A stretch of 51,232 nucleotides of DNA from Alphaproteobacteria bacterium (GCA_017307285.1 JAFKFI010000067.1:1-51232); one strand, 5' to 3'; shown: positions 8,050 to 16,960, numbered from the stretch's first letter. Notes: generated by a model from the sequence alone, not told the origin. Program-made: numbers and translations.

Positions 8050-9399
8050 CTACAACAACGAGCTAACCTGTGCAACGAAGTCCGGCTCCTCCGTTGCATC
8101 GAGGCACCGGCAGTCGAGCCACAGGCGGCCGGCCCCAATGCGGCCGATGACCGGAATCGGCAGCGCGCGAAGCCGGGCAGCGAGGCTGTCCAAGGCGTCG
8201 CCGCCCAGAGTGACCGCCGCGGAATCAAGCAGATCGAGCGGCCGCGCGCCCGAGCCGATCTGACTGCGGCAGGGTGTCACGGCCACAAGATGGTCCGGAA
8301 GCGCAACATGGAGTGCTGGGGCTATCCGCTCGGCGGCGGCCCGGATCTCGGGTGCGGGACGGGTGAGTAGCCGTAAAGTGGGCAGCCGCTCCGACAGGCG
8401 CTCAGGCGTGAGGTACAGCCGCAACACCGCCTCCAACGCTGCAAGCCGGCCCTTGTCCAGGCGCAGCGCGCGCTTGAGCGGATTGGCGTTGAGCCGCGCG
8501 ACGAGGTCGGCGCGGCCGACGACCAAACCCGCTTGCGGTCCGCCCAGCAGCTTGTCGCCCGAGAAGGTGACGAGGTCCACGCCGGCGGCGAGGGACGCCC
8601 GTGGCGTCGGCTCGTGCGGCAGTCCCCATGCGGCGAGGTCGACCAGGCTGCCGCTGCCGAGATCCTCGACCAGCAGCAGTCGCGCTTCGTGCGCGATCCC
8701 CGCCAAGTCGGCCAGCGGCACGGCCGCGGTAAAGCCGGTCACGGCGTAGTTGGAGGGATGCACCCGCATCACGAGCGCCGTCTCGGGGCGGATCGCGTTC
8801 TGGTAATCGCGCGGATGGGTGCGATTGGTGGTGCCAACCTCGACCAGCTTCGCTCCGGCGCGGCTCATGATCTCCGGCACCCGGAACGAGCCGCCGATCT
8901 CCACCAACTCGCCGCGCGAGACCGGCACCTCGCGCCCGAGCGCGAGCGTGTTGAGGACCAGCAGCACCGCGGCGGCGTTGTTGTTGACCACGGTGGCTGC
9001 CTCGCCGCCGGTGAGAGCGCGCAGCAACTCGCTGATCGGCGCATCCCGCTCGCCGCGTCGCCCGGTTGCAAGGTCGAACTCCACGGAGGTCGGATGCGCC
9101 ATCGCGGCGGCGGCGGCGGCGGCTTCCGGGGGGAGCGGGGCGCGGCCCAGATTGGTGTGCAGTATGGTTCCGGTGAGATTGAACACGCGTCGCTGCACCG
9201 GGGCGAAGCGCCGGGCCAGGGCGTCGGCGGCGAGGTCGAGAACGGCGTCGGCTGCGACCGGGAAGCGCCGCGACGCGCGCAGTCGGGCCAATTCCTCCCG
9301 CAGCGTGGCGACGGTTGCGGCGCGGCCGAAACGGGCGAGCAGCACCTCGCAGGCGGGCGCGATCAGCAGGGCCTCGAGCGAGGGCAGGGGACTCGTCAT
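8050..9399 (-). CDS. selA: L-seryl-tRNA(Sec) selenium transferase
   Basis: A 449-residue PLP enzyme matching SelA along its whole length: an N-terminal tRNA-binding helical region (about 1-75), the NLTGTILHTNLGRAPLP block, the VVNNNAAAVLL and SRGELVEIGGSFR blocks, VGTTNRTHPRDYQ, and the Schiff-base lysine in SGDKLLGGPQAG, followed by NPLKRALRLDK. SelA converts seryl-tRNA(Sec) to selenocysteinyl-tRNA(Sec) using selenophosphate. All expected blocks are present, so this is probably a true SelA rather than a SelA-like lyase. It is the last gene of a four-gene operon after DUF1491. The usual partner selB is not adjacent and neither selD nor a tRNA-Sec was seen in the window. Confidence 0.93.
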   Translation of the reverse strand: MTSPLPSLEALLIAPACEVLLARFGRAATVATLREELARLRASRRFPVAADAVLDLAADALARRFAPVQRRVFNLTGTILHTNLGRAPLPPEAAAAAAAMAHPTSVEFDLATGRRGERDAPISELLRALTGGEAATVVNNNAAAVLLVLNTLALGREVPVSRGELVEIGGSFRVPEIMSRAGAKLVEVGTTNRTHPRDYQNAIRPETALVMRVHPSNYAVTGFTAAVPLADLAGIAHEARLLLVEDLGSGSLVDLAAWGLPHEPTPRASLAAGVDLVTFSGDKLLGGPQAGLVVGRADLVARLNANPLKRALRLDKGRLAALEAVLRLYLTPERLSERLPTLRLLTRPAPEIRAAAERIAPALHVALPDHLVAVTPCRSQIGSGARPLDLLDSAAVTLGGDALDSLAARLRALPIPVIGRIGAGRLWLDCRCLDATEEPDFVAQVSSLL

Positions 9400-9401
9400 G
9401 G

Positions 9402-9740
9402 TCAGACGATTTTCGCCTCGAACGGCGGCAGCAGGTCGGGTGCCTCGAACTCGATCACCCAGAGGTCAGGATCGAAGCGGAGTTGCCGGGCGATGTAGGC
9501 GTCCGCTGTCTCCTGATCGACCGCCCCGGCCCCGGTGCCGCGCATCCAGGCCGCCGCGCCATCGGCCGCGCGGACCTGGGACAAGACGGAAAGCCCCTCC
9601 CGCCCATGCAGCACCAGCAGCACGCCGCCGGCATCCGGGTCGCCCTTGCGGATCACGGTGCCAGGCCGGCCGTCGCGGTCGCCGAGACGCAGCGCCATCG
9701 CGATCCACAGCCCGGCCTTGACCCTCGGCGACCCGTCCAT
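9402..9740 (-). CDS. DUF1491 family protein
   Basis: A 112-residue protein with the DUF1491 pattern: KAGLWIAMALRL near the N-terminus, a VIRKGDPDAGGVLLVLHGRE centre, and a C-terminal DPDLWVIEFEAPD stretch. The family is common in alphaproteobacteria and its function is unknown. Its ATG directly follows the TAG of the preceding SDR gene, and its stop lies 2 bases before the selA start, so translation is probably coupled. No signal peptide or membrane segment is seen. Confidence 0.8.
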   Translation of the reverse strand: MDGSPRVKAGLWIAMALRLGDRDGRPGTVIRKGDPDAGGVLLVLHGREGLSVLSQVRAADGAAAWMRGTGAGAVDQETADAYIARQLRFDPDLWVIEFEAPDLLPPFEAKIV

Positions 9741-10442
9741 CTACGGCGCCGCCAGCACGCCGCCATCCACCGGCAGTGCATGGCCGGTGATGCTTCCGGC
9801 TCCCGCGCCGACCAGAAAGGCGACCGCCTCGGCGACCTCCTCGGGCGAGCTGATCCGCCCGGTCGGCACGCCGGCGGCGGCTTCGCCCGGCCCGATGCCG
9901 AGCTCGCGAAACCGCTGCTCGGCCATGCCGGTCGCCACCCAGCCGGGGCAGACAGCATTGACCGTGATGCGACGTGGCGCCAATGCCAGGGCGAGCGCCC
10001 GGGTCAGTCCGACCACCCCGTGCTTGGCCGCGCAATACGCAGTCTGGTCCGCAACGCCGCGCAGCCCGAGAATGGAGGCGATGTTGACGATCCGCCCGTC
10101 TCCATCCGGCAGCTTTCCGAGTGCCGCCTTGCAGCAATGATAGGTGCCATGCAGGTTGCTGCTGACGATCGCGTGCCATAGCACGTCGTCGCCCTCGAGC
10201 GCGTTCGCCCCGGCGAGGCCGGCGTTGTTGACCAGCACGTCGACCCGGTCGAGCGGAGCGAACAGCGCGGCCACGGCCGCCGCATCGGCGACGTCGCAGG
10301 CGGCGAAGCGAACCCTCGCAGGCAACGCCTGCTCCGGCTTCTGCCGAGCGGCGGCGATCACCTCGAAGCCGTCGGCCGCCAGTCTCGCGGCGATGGCGCG
10401 CCCGATCCCCCGCGTACCGCCCGTCACCAGTGCCAGCGTCAT
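9741..10442 (-). CDS. SDR-family oxidoreductase
   Basis: A 233-residue short-chain dehydrogenase. The nucleotide-binding TGGTRGIG is near residues 8-15, NNAG follows near 80, and the catalytic Ser-Tyr-Lys set includes YCAAK. The C-terminus GHALPVDGGVLA resembles FabG-type and sugar or hydroxyacyl dehydrogenases, but the substrate cannot be inferred. ATG at 10442 overlaps the stop of the upstream SDR gene (ATGA), so the longer upstream frame is not used. It is the second gene of the SDR-SDR-DUF1491-selA operon. Confidence 0.85.
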   Translation of the reverse strand: MTLALVTGGTRGIGRAIAARLAADGFEVIAAARQKPEQALPARVRFAACDVADAAAVAALFAPLDRVDVLVNNAGLAGANALEGDDVLWHAIVSSNLHGTYHCCKAALGKLPDGDGRIVNIASILGLRGVADQTAYCAAKHGVVGLTRALALALAPRRITVNAVCPGWVATGMAEQRFRELGIGPGEAAAGVPTGRISSPEEVAEAVAFLVGAGAGSITGHALPVDGGVLAAP

Positions 10443-11167
10443 TGGGCCGTGGTCCCGCCATCCACCGGCAGGACGACGCCAGTAATGAAGGAGGCGGCGT
10501 CGGAGGCGAGGAAGGCGACCGCCGCGGCGATCTCCGCCGGAGCCGCGAACCGGCCGAGCGGAACGCTGCTGCGATATGCCTCGTCCGAGCCGCTGGAAAA
10601 CCGCTCGGGATAGCGTGTGGCGAGTTCGCGGATCACCAGTCCGAGCATCGCGGTATCGGTGCTGCCGGGGGCGATGCAGTTCACCCGGATGTTGTGGCCC
10701 GCCCAGTCCAGCGCCGCGCTGCGCGTAAGCTGGGCCAGCGCCCCCTTGCTCGCGCCGTAGGCGGCGCTCACCGGTTTGCCGATCAGCGCCTGATCGCTGG
10801 CGATGTTGACGATGGCTCCCCGTTTCCGCGCGATCATGCCCGGCAGCACGACGCGCATCAGAGTATACGGGGCGAGGAAATTGACCCGGAACACCGCCTC
10901 GACCTCGGCGGGCGGGGTCTCCAGCACGCTGCCGAGCACCGTCACGCCGGCGCAGTTGACCAGGATGTCGACCGACCCGCGCGCCGCGATCAGCGCCGCC
11001 GACCGCGCCTCCAGGCTGGCAATGTCGGCGAGGTCGAAATCCGGCAGGTCGAGCCCGATCACCTCGGCGCCCTCCGCCTCGAACAGCGCGGCGACCGCGC
11101 CGCCGATCCCGCCGCGATGGCCGGTGACGATCGCGCGTCGTCCCTTCAGCCCGAAAACCGCCGCCAT
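10439..11167 (-). CDS. SDR-family oxidoreductase
   Basis: A 242-residue short-chain dehydrogenase with TGHRGGIG at residues 15-22, NCAG, the active-site YGASK, and a C-terminal TGVVLPVDGG. It is first in its operon and overlaps the next SDR by four bases. The two SDRs differ enough to be a pair with separate substrates or a heteromer rather than a fresh duplication. The 84-bp interval to the divergent ABC importer should hold both promoters. Substrate unknown. Confidence 0.87.
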   Translation of the reverse strand: MAAVFGLKGRRAIVTGHRGGIGGAVAALFEAEGAEVIGLDLPDFDLADIASLEARSAALIAARGSVDILVNCAGVTVLGSVLETPPAEVEAVFRVNFLAPYTLMRVVLPGMIARKRGAIVNIASDQALIGKPVSAAYGASKGALAQLTRSAALDWAGHNIRVNCIAPGSTDTAMLGLVIRELATRYPERFSSGSDEAYRSSVPLGRFAAPAEIAAAVAFLASDAASFITGVVLPVDGGTTAQ

Positions 11168-11251
11168 CTCGGTTCCTTCCCGCGTGCGCCAGCCCGTATA
11201 GCCGATCCCGCCGCTCCCGGCCTAATCTCACTCGGGTTTGGGGGGCTCCGC

Positions 11252-12247
11252 ATGAAACGACTCGCAGGCTGGCTCGCTGCGCTGGCACTCCTGGCATTCG
11301 CCGGGCCGGTGCGCGCCGAGGACAAGATCCGCTTCGGGATCGACTGGACCGCCGAGGCCGAATATGGCGGCTACTACCAGGCGGTCGCGACCGGCATCTA
11401 CAAGAAGCACGGCCTCGATGTGACCATCGAGCAGGGCGGGCCGCAGGTGAACCATCTGCAGCTGCTGATCGCCGGCCGGCTCGATTTCGCCATCATCTCG
11501 AACAGCCTGCTCGCCCTCAACCTGGTGCAGCAGAACGTGCCGTATCGCGCGGTCGCGGCGATGTTCCAGAAGGACCCGTCGGTGCTGATCGCGCATCCCG
11601 GCGTGGGGAATGACAGCTTCGAGGCGCTGAAGGGCAAGCCCATCATGATCAGCGCCGACACCCGCGCCGGCTGGTGGAACTTCCTCAAGGCGCGGTTCGG
11701 CTACACCGACGCCCAGGTGCGCCCCTATACATTCAATCTGCAACCATTCCTCGCCGACAAGAACGCCATCCAGCAAGGCTTTCTCGGCTCCGAGCCGTTC
11801 TCGATCCAGCAGGCGACCGGACAATACCCGGTGGTCCTGCTGATCGCCGACGCGGGCTACACCGGCTACGGCAGCATGGTCGGCACCTCGGACAAGAACA
11901 TCAAGCAGAACCCCGATCTGGTGCGCCGCTTCGTCGATGCCTCGATCGAGGGCTGGTACTCTTATCTCGACGGCGATCCGGCGCCGGGTAACGCGCTCAT
12001 CCGCAAGGCCAACCCGGAGATGACCGATGCGCTAATCGCCTATGGCCGCGATTCGCTGAAGAAGCACGGCATCCTGACCTCTGGCGACGCCGCGAAGAAC
12101 GGGATCGGCGCGATGAACTCCGCGCGCTGGCAGGAATTCTATCAGTCCATGTCCAAGGCAGGTCTGTATCCGCCGGGGCTCGACGTGACGAAGGCCTACA
12201 CGCTGGAGTTCGTTAATCATCGCGTCGGCCTCACCGCGAAGCCCTGA
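11252..12247 (+). CDS. ABC importer substrate-binding protein, NMT1/ThiY-like
   Basis: A 331-residue protein with a cleavable signal peptide (MKRLAGWLAALALLAFAGPV, cut after ARA or close by) and an NMT1/THI5-like periplasmic binding fold: FGIDWTAEAEYGGYYQA, QGGPQVNHLQLLIAGRLDFA, and GSMVGTSD. Members bind thiamine precursors (HMP/FAMP), taurine or nitrate-type ligands; the WTAEAEYGGYYQA opening is most like the ThiY/RibY group. The frame stays open far upstream, but the signal peptide and position fix the ATG at 11252. The ATPase begins one base past its stop codon. No TPP- or FMN-riboswitch consensus was seen upstream, so the ligand remains open. Confidence 0.85.
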   Translation: MKRLAGWLAALALLAFAGPVRAEDKIRFGIDWTAEAEYGGYYQAVATGIYKKHGLDVTIEQGGPQVNHLQLLIAGRLDFAIISNSLLALNLVQQNVPYRAVAAMFQKDPSVLIAHPGVGNDSFEALKGKPIMISADTRAGWWNFLKARFGYTDAQVRPYTFNLQPFLADKNAIQQGFLGSEPFSIQQATGQYPVVLLIADAGYTGYGSMVGTSDKNIKQNPDLVRRFVDASIEGWYSYLDGDPAPGNALIRKANPEMTDALIAYGRDSLKKHGILTSGDAAKNGIGAMNSARWQEFYQSMSKAGLYPPGLDVTKAYTLEFVNHRVGLTAKP

Positions 12248-12248
12248 T

Positions 12249-12992
12249 GTGCTGACGATCCGCTCGGTCGGCCGCCGGTTCCCGGGCGGGGTCGAAGCGT
12301 TGCGCGACGTGTCGCTCCGGCTCGGCGCCGGCGACTTCCTGGCCCTGCTCGGCCCCTCGGGTTGCGGCAAATCCACGCTGCTGCGACTGATCGCCGGGCT
12401 CGACCGGCCCGATGCGGGATCGCTCGACTGGGATGCGGGACACGCACTGGCGCCGGGAGACGCCGGGTTCGTTTTTCAGGACGCGACGCTGCTGCCCTGG
12501 GCGACGGCGGAGGACAATGTGTTTCTCCCTCTCCGCCTGCGCGGCATGTCGCGCCCCCGGGCGATGCCGGCCGTGCGGGAGGCGCTGGCGCATGTCGGGC
12601 TCGGCGGCTTCGAGAAGGCGCGGCCGCGGACGCTATCGGGCGGGATGCGGATGCGCGTCTCCATCGCCCGAGCCCTCGTCACCCGGCCACGCCTGTTGCT
12701 GATGGACGAGCCCTTTGCCGCCCTCGACGAGTTCACCCGCCATAAGCTGCAAGCCGACCTGCTGGCGCTATGGCGAGAGCTCGGCTGTACCATAGTGTTC
12801 GTCACTCACTCGATCTATGAGGCCTGCTTCCTCGCCCGTCGCATCGTGCTGATGACGCCCCGCCCCGGCCGGGTAGCGCGGGAGATGGCCTCCGCCTTGG
12901 CGCATGGCGCGGACACCCGGCTCGACCCTGCCTACGCCGCGCTGGTCGCCGAGGTCTCGCGATCGATGGAACGGGCCCTGGAGGCCGGATGA
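12249..12992 (+). CDS. ABC importer ATP-binding protein
   Basis: A 247-residue ATPase starting at GTG 12249, one base after the stop of the binding protein. It has the Walker A GPSGCGKST near residues 35-43, the Q-loop in FVFQDATLLPW, signature LSGGMRMRVSIARAL near 131, Walker B LLLMDEPFAALDE near 152, and the H-loop FVTHSIYEA. Length and motifs match the SsuB/TauB/ThiZ group. It overlaps the permease start by four bases (ATGA), so the three genes form one operon powering import of an unidentified small solute. Confidence 0.9.
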   Translation: MLTIRSVGRRFPGGVEALRDVSLRLGAGDFLALLGPSGCGKSTLLRLIAGLDRPDAGSLDWDAGHALAPGDAGFVFQDATLLPWATAEDNVFLPLRLRGMSRPRAMPAVREALAHVGLGGFEKARPRTLSGGMRMRVSIARALVTRPRLLLMDEPFAALDEFTRHKLQADLLALWRELGCTIVFVTHSIYEACFLARRIVLMTPRPGRVAREMASALAHGADTRLDPAYAALVAEVSRSMERALEAG

Positions 12993-13762
12993 AGGCTGCC
13001 CCGCTGCTGTTCGGGCTGCTGGCGCTGATCGCCTGGGAAGCGGTGGTGCGCGCGGGAAACGTGCCGCCGTACATCGTGCCCGGCCCGGTTGCCATCGTGG
13101 CCGCCTTTGCCGCCGGCCCGCTCTCTCTGCTGACCGCGCTCGCCTCGACGCTGGTCGTGACGTTCATCGCGCTGGCCGTCGCGGCGGTGCTCGGCGCGTT
13201 GCTGGCCTTCGCGATGTCGGTGAGCCGGCTCGCCCAGGCGGCGATCCAGCCCTGGGCGGTGGTGCTGCAGGTGACGCCGATCGTCGCCATCGTGCCCCTG
13301 GTCATTATCTGGGTCGGCTATCTCGTCACCTCGCCTCGTATCAGCACCCTCATCACGCTGGTGGTCAGCGCCACCATCGTCGCGTTCTTCCCGATCTTCG
13401 CCAACACCGCCGAAGGTCTTGCCTCGGCGCCTGCGGAGCTCGGCGACCTGTTCCGTCTCTACGGGGGCGGGCGCTGGCAGACGCTCGCACTGCTTCGGCT
13501 CCCCGCCGCGCTGCCGTATTTTCTGACCGGGCTTCGCATCTCGGGCGGGCTGGCGCTGGTCGGCGCGGTGGTTGCCGAGTTCGTGGCAGGATCGGGCGGC
13601 TTCGCCTCGGGGCTCGCCTACACCATTCAGGAGGCCGGGTTTCGCTTGCAGGTGCCCCGCATGTTCGCAGCCCTCGTGCTGCTTTCGCTTGCCGGCATCG
13701 CGATCAATCTCGGGCTCGGCGCGCTGGCCCGCTTCGTGCTCCGCCGGCGCGGGATGGCTTGA
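12989..13762 (+). CDS. ABC importer permease
   Basis: A 257-residue integral membrane protein with about six hydrophobic segments and the SsuC/TauC/ThiX-type EAA region near residues 140-180 (the FANTAEGLASAPAELGDLFRLYG area). Its start overlaps the ATPase stop. With the two genes before it, it makes a full NitT/TauT-type importer. Nothing in the sequence tells thiamine precursor, riboflavin, sulfonate or other ligand apart. Confidence 0.88.
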   Translation: MKAAPLLFGLLALIAWEAVVRAGNVPPYIVPGPVAIVAAFAAGPLSLLTALASTLVVTFIALAVAAVLGALLAFAMSVSRLAQAAIQPWAVVLQVTPIVAIVPLVIIWVGYLVTSPRISTLITLVVSATIVAFFPIFANTAEGLASAPAELGDLFRLYGGGRWQTLALLRLPAALPYFLTGLRISGGLALVGAVVAEFVAGSGGFASGLAYTIQEAGFRLQVPRMFAALVLLSLAGIAINLGLGALARFVLRRRGMA

Positions 13763-13818
13763 ACCCGCCTAGCGAGCCTGCCAGAACCGCGTCGATTGGG
13801 TATGGCGACGAGGGCGCA

Positions 13819-14037
13819 ATGAGCACGAAAACCAGCAAGACATTGACCGAGGGACAGCGCGCCTACGAGGCCAAGCGCGCCGCCAAGGCGGGGATGAGCC
13901 TGGAGAAGTGGCTGAACGCCAAGCAGCGCGACCAGGAAGCCGAGGCCCGCGCCCGCCAGAAGGCCGCCGAGCCGCCGAAGCCGAAGAAGAACACCCTTTT
14001 CTCCCGCCTCATGGAGCGGGCGCAGAAGCCGCTATAG
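13819..14037 (+). CDS. Small lysine/alanine-rich protein, unknown
   Basis: A 72-residue charged protein with many Lys, Ala, Glu and Arg residues and a Pro-Lys stretch (EPPKPKKN) before a C-terminal SRLMERAQKPL. The first 50 residues are predicted helical by composition. There is no signal peptide or membrane segment. ATG at 13819 lies 56 bp after the permease stop. A longer overlapping frame from 13908 belongs to the next gene's phase and is probably not used. No function is recognised. Confidence 0.6.
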   Translation: MSTKTSKTLTEGQRAYEAKRAAKAGMSLEKWLNAKQRDQEAEARARQKAAEPPKPKKNTLFSRLMERAQKPL

Positions 14038-14072
14038 CCAAAGACCCAGCCGGCGCCGACGGTAGCCGCACC

Positions 14073-15050
14073 TTGGCGGAGTTCGGTCGCCTGGTCGCTG
14101 CTCACGCCGATTGGAGCGTCGATCCGCGCAAGCGCTGGGTGAGCGTCGGCCGCCGCGATGCGCATGGCTGGCGGATCGCGGCACCCCGACCGGTCGGGGA
14201 TGTCACTCGGTTCCTCCCCGCGCTGCTGGAGGAAGCCGCAGGGTCGCCTGTGGCGCTCGGCGCCGACTTGCCGCTCGGACTGCCGCGCCACTATGCCGCC
14301 TGCCGGCCCGAAGCCGGGTTCATCGCGTTCCTGCGCGGCCTCGCGCTCGACGCGACCTTTTTCGATGTCGCGGCGACGCTCGCGGAGATCGGTCCTGACC
14401 GGCCCTTTTATCCAATGCGCGGCGTCAAGGGCATGAGCCAGGCGCTGCACGCCGCCGCCCTCGGTCTGGCCGGCCCGCTGGCTTTGCGCCGGGCGTGCGA
14501 CCACGCGACCAGCGAGCGGCCGGCCGGCGCGCCGCTGTTCTGGACGCTGGGGCCGAACCAGGTGGGCAAAGCCGCCGTCAGCGCCTGGCGCGAGATGCTC
14601 ATTCCAGCCCTGGCGTCAGGCTTGCCGATCAGGATCTGGCCGTTCGAGGGGGCGTATCGTGAGTTGCTGGCACCGGGGACGATCGCGTTGGCCGAGACAT
14701 ACCCGGCCGAGGCTTTGCGCCATCTCGGCCTTAGGCTTGCCGGCAGCAAGCGCCGCCAGCGCGACCGCGCCGGCCTCGCCGCCCCGCTGCTCGCCGCCAT
14801 CTCCGCTCTTGACGCCGCGCCCGACGCGGCACTCGGGGAAGCCATCATCAACGGCTTCGGCGCGGACGCGGCGGGCGAGGATCGCTTCGACAGCCTGCTC
14901 GGCGTGCTCTGCGTGCTGAACGTGCTCGCTGGCAACCGCCCCGACGGGGCGCCGGACGATCCCTGGATCGCCCGCTGGGAGGGCTGGGTGCTCGGGCAGA
15001 CTGCCATGCCCGCTGGCCGCGCCCCCGATCCGCCCATGATGTGGCGATAG
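14073..15050 (+). CDS. DUF429-like protein
   Basis: About 325 residues from a TTG at 14073. The frame is open back to 13908, but that part overlaps the small gene before it, so the start is uncertain. The N-terminal pattern (ADWSVDPRKRWVSV, then ALGADLPLGLPRHYA) fits the DUF429 predicted RNase H-fold group, where early Asp residues lie on strands. A central FWTLGPNQVGKAA block and AETYPAEALRHLG further support that fold. The biological role is unknown, and no cognate neighbour is evident. Confidence 0.6.
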   Translation: MAEFGRLVAAHADWSVDPRKRWVSVGRRDAHGWRIAAPRPVGDVTRFLPALLEEAAGSPVALGADLPLGLPRHYAACRPEAGFIAFLRGLALDATFFDVAATLAEIGPDRPFYPMRGVKGMSQALHAAALGLAGPLALRRACDHATSERPAGAPLFWTLGPNQVGKAAVSAWREMLIPALASGLPIRIWPFEGAYRELLAPGTIALAETYPAEALRHLGLRLAGSKRRQRDRAGLAAPLLAAISALDAAPDAALGEAIINGFGADAAGEDRFDSLLGVLCVLNVLAGNRPDGAPDDPWIARWEGWVLGQTAMPAGRAPDPPMMWR

Positions 15051-15103
15051 GCAAATCCCGGCCGAAGGACTAAATTCGCCGCAACAGAGCGACGGAGGAC
15101 GCC

Positions 15104-15901
15104 ATGAGGCTGAGCAGCGAGCAAATCCGCCAATTCGAGACCGAGGGCTGGTTCTTCCTGCCGGAAGTGTTCTCCCCCGAGGAGGTCGCCCTGCTGCGCG
15201 ACGAGGCGCAGGACATCTTCCGCACCAAGCGGGAGGAGATCTGGTTGGAGAAATCCGGCGCGCCGCGCACCGCCTTCGCCGCGCACACCTACAACGAGGC
15301 GTTCCGCCTGCTCGGTGCCGACCCTCGGCTGATCGAGCCTGTCGAGCAGGTGTTCGGCGAGCAACTCTACATGCATCAGTTCAAGATCAACGCCAAAGCC
15401 GCGTTCAACGGGGAAGTGTGGCAGTGGCACCAGGATTACGGCACCTGGAAGCAGGACGACGGGATGCCCGAGGCGCGCGCCATGAACATCTCGGTGTTTC
15501 TCGACGAGGTGACACACATCAACGGCCCGCTGATGTTGGTGCCGCGCAGCCAGACGAGCGGCACGCTGGCCGCCGCGCACGATCTCTCCACCACCTCGTA
15601 CCCGCTCTGGACGCTCGACGACGAGACCGTCACGCGGCTGGTCAATGAAGGCGGGATCGTCACGCCGATCGGCAAGCCCGGCGGCGTACTGATGTTCCAC
15701 GGCAATCTGGTGCACGGCTCGGCCGGCAACATCACGCCCTATCCGCGCAAGATCGTCTATCTGACCCTCAACGCGGTCTCCAACTACATCCGCCGGCCGA
15801 CCCGCCCCGAGTGGATCGCGCACCGGGACTTCACCCCAATCGCTCCGGTGCCGGAGGATTCGCTGCTGCGTTACGCGCGCTCCGCTCCCAAGGCGGCCTG
15901 A
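15104..15901 (+). CDS. Phytanoyl-CoA dioxygenase family protein, ectoine-hydroxylase-like
   Basis: A 265-residue Fe(II)/2-oxoglutarate dioxygenase. The facial triad is visible as H109 and D111 (QWHQDYGTW) and H204 (NLVHGSAGN), with R215 placed to bind 2-oxoglutarate. The region WKQDDGMPEARAMNISVF and NGPLMLVPRS is strongly like the EctD block that surrounds the active site, although EctD's own HSDFETWH signature reads HQDYGTWK here. It hydroxylates a small molecule, perhaps not ectoine, because no ectABC genes are nearby. It has its own upstream ribosome-binding sequence (ggagg) and converges with the DUF900 gene. Confidence 0.82.
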   Translation: MRLSSEQIRQFETEGWFFLPEVFSPEEVALLRDEAQDIFRTKREEIWLEKSGAPRTAFAAHTYNEAFRLLGADPRLIEPVEQVFGEQLYMHQFKINAKAAFNGEVWQWHQDYGTWKQDDGMPEARAMNISVFLDEVTHINGPLMLVPRSQTSGTLAAAHDLSTTSYPLWTLDDETVTRLVNEGGIVTPIGKPGGVLMFHGNLVHGSAGNITPYPRKIVYLTLNAVSNYIRRPTRPEWIAHRDFTPIAPVPEDSLLRYARSAPKAA

Positions 15902-15907
15902 GAGTCG

Positions 15908-16960
15908 TCAGGCCACCGGCGCCACGGGGTTCGACGCCAGGACGCTGACGGGCGGCAGGGTGGACACGTTGTGGACGGTGTTGAAGCTGCGCATATCGCG
16001 CGGGGCGGGCTGGCCTTTCAGCACGCGCGCGATGTCGGCGCGGACGGTCGCCGATTCGCGGTAGTACTGGTGCGTCTCGTCGCCAGACTGGCTGAGATAG
16101 TCCTGATTGGCTGTGCAATCGACAAAGTCGTAGATCGCGGGCGGGAAGAAGGTCGCATCGGCGCGGTTCGGCGGTCCGTCATAGCCGAGGCGCCAGCCGC
16201 CATTGGCGAGGCGGCTCGCGTGCATCAGCACATCGACACGGCTCGTGTAGACCGAGATGCGTTTGGCGAGCAGGCGCAGATCGGACAGCCGGCCGCCATT
16301 CGGCCTGGCGAACGTATCCGCGAATTCGTCCGCCGCCGCCAGCACCACCTGATCGAACAGGGGATCGCCGTCCCGCGGCGTCGCGAACCAGCGCTCGACG
16401 CCGGAACCCAGCATGTAGTTGCCCATGCTGTGCGCGAGCAGCGTCAGCCGGCGCCCGCCCGACGCCGCCTTCAGTTGGTAGAGTGCCGCGAGGAACTCGA
16501 TGAAATGCGCGCCCGACGCTTCGGCCTGCACCTGGTCCGCGCGGTAGTCGCGCAAATCGCCGGCAATATCCGCGATGTTGTAGTGCATCGCTGGCCAGGA
16601 GACAGCGATCGTCGTCACGGGGCGGCCCGAGAACTGGTTGATCCATAAGGTGTTGAATGCGGCGCGCTGCATCGCGTCGCGGAATGTGTTGGCGGCGCCG
16701 TGAATAAACACCAGCACGTCGTGGCCGGCGTCGGGCAGGATGCGGGCGCGCAGTTCCGGCCCGATGCCGCCGAAATTGACCACGTCGAGGGCGGTGATGG
16801 TTCCGCCGCCGGGATCGCGGTCATTGACGTTGTCCACCGTGCAGGCGCCGAAAGCGATGCCCTGCGCGCCGGGTGCCGCCAGCGCGCCGAAAGCGGCTTG
16901 GCCGTTCTGGTCCGCCAGGCGGTTTCGGTTGGTGGCGAAGAATAGGTCGATCTTGGGCAT
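15908..16960 (-). CDS. Alpha/beta hydrolase of the DUF900 type
   Basis: A 350-residue protein. It opens with FFATNRNR, as in DUF900 proteins, has the oxyanion-side VLVFIHGAANTF near residue 105, and the nucleophile elbow AHSMGN near residue 175. Candidate acid and base residues follow in SRVDVLMHASRL and later histidines. The fold suggests an esterase or lipase acting on an unknown substrate. No signal peptide is visible. It ends six bases from the PhyH stop in convergent orientation. Confidence 0.78.
   Translation of the reverse strand: MPKIDLFFATNRNRLADQNGQAAFGALAAPGAQGIAFGACTVDNVNDRDPGGGTITALDVVNFGGIGPELRARILPDAGHDVLVFIHGAANTFRDAMQRAAFNTLWINQFSGRPVTTIAVSWPAMHYNIADIAGDLRDYRADQVQAEASGAHFIEFLAALYQLKAASGGRRLTLLAHSMGNYMLGSGVERWFATPRDGDPLFDQVVLAAADEFADTFARPNGGRLSDLRLLAKRISVYTSRVDVLMHASRLANGGWRLGYDGPPNRADATFFPPAIYDFVDCTANQDYLSQSGDETHQYYRESATVRADIARVLKGQPAPRDMRSFNTVHNVSTLPPVSVLASNPVAPVA

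Noticed and set aside
10430-11251. Upstream extension of the ABC binding protein frame to 605 aa
   Set aside because: It overlaps the first SDR gene antisense and lacks sense; the signal peptide starts at 11252.
11168-11251. TPP or other riboswitch before the ThiY-like importer
   Set aside because: The 84-bp interval has no CUGAGA core or second TPP box and is too short for most riboswitches with a promoter.
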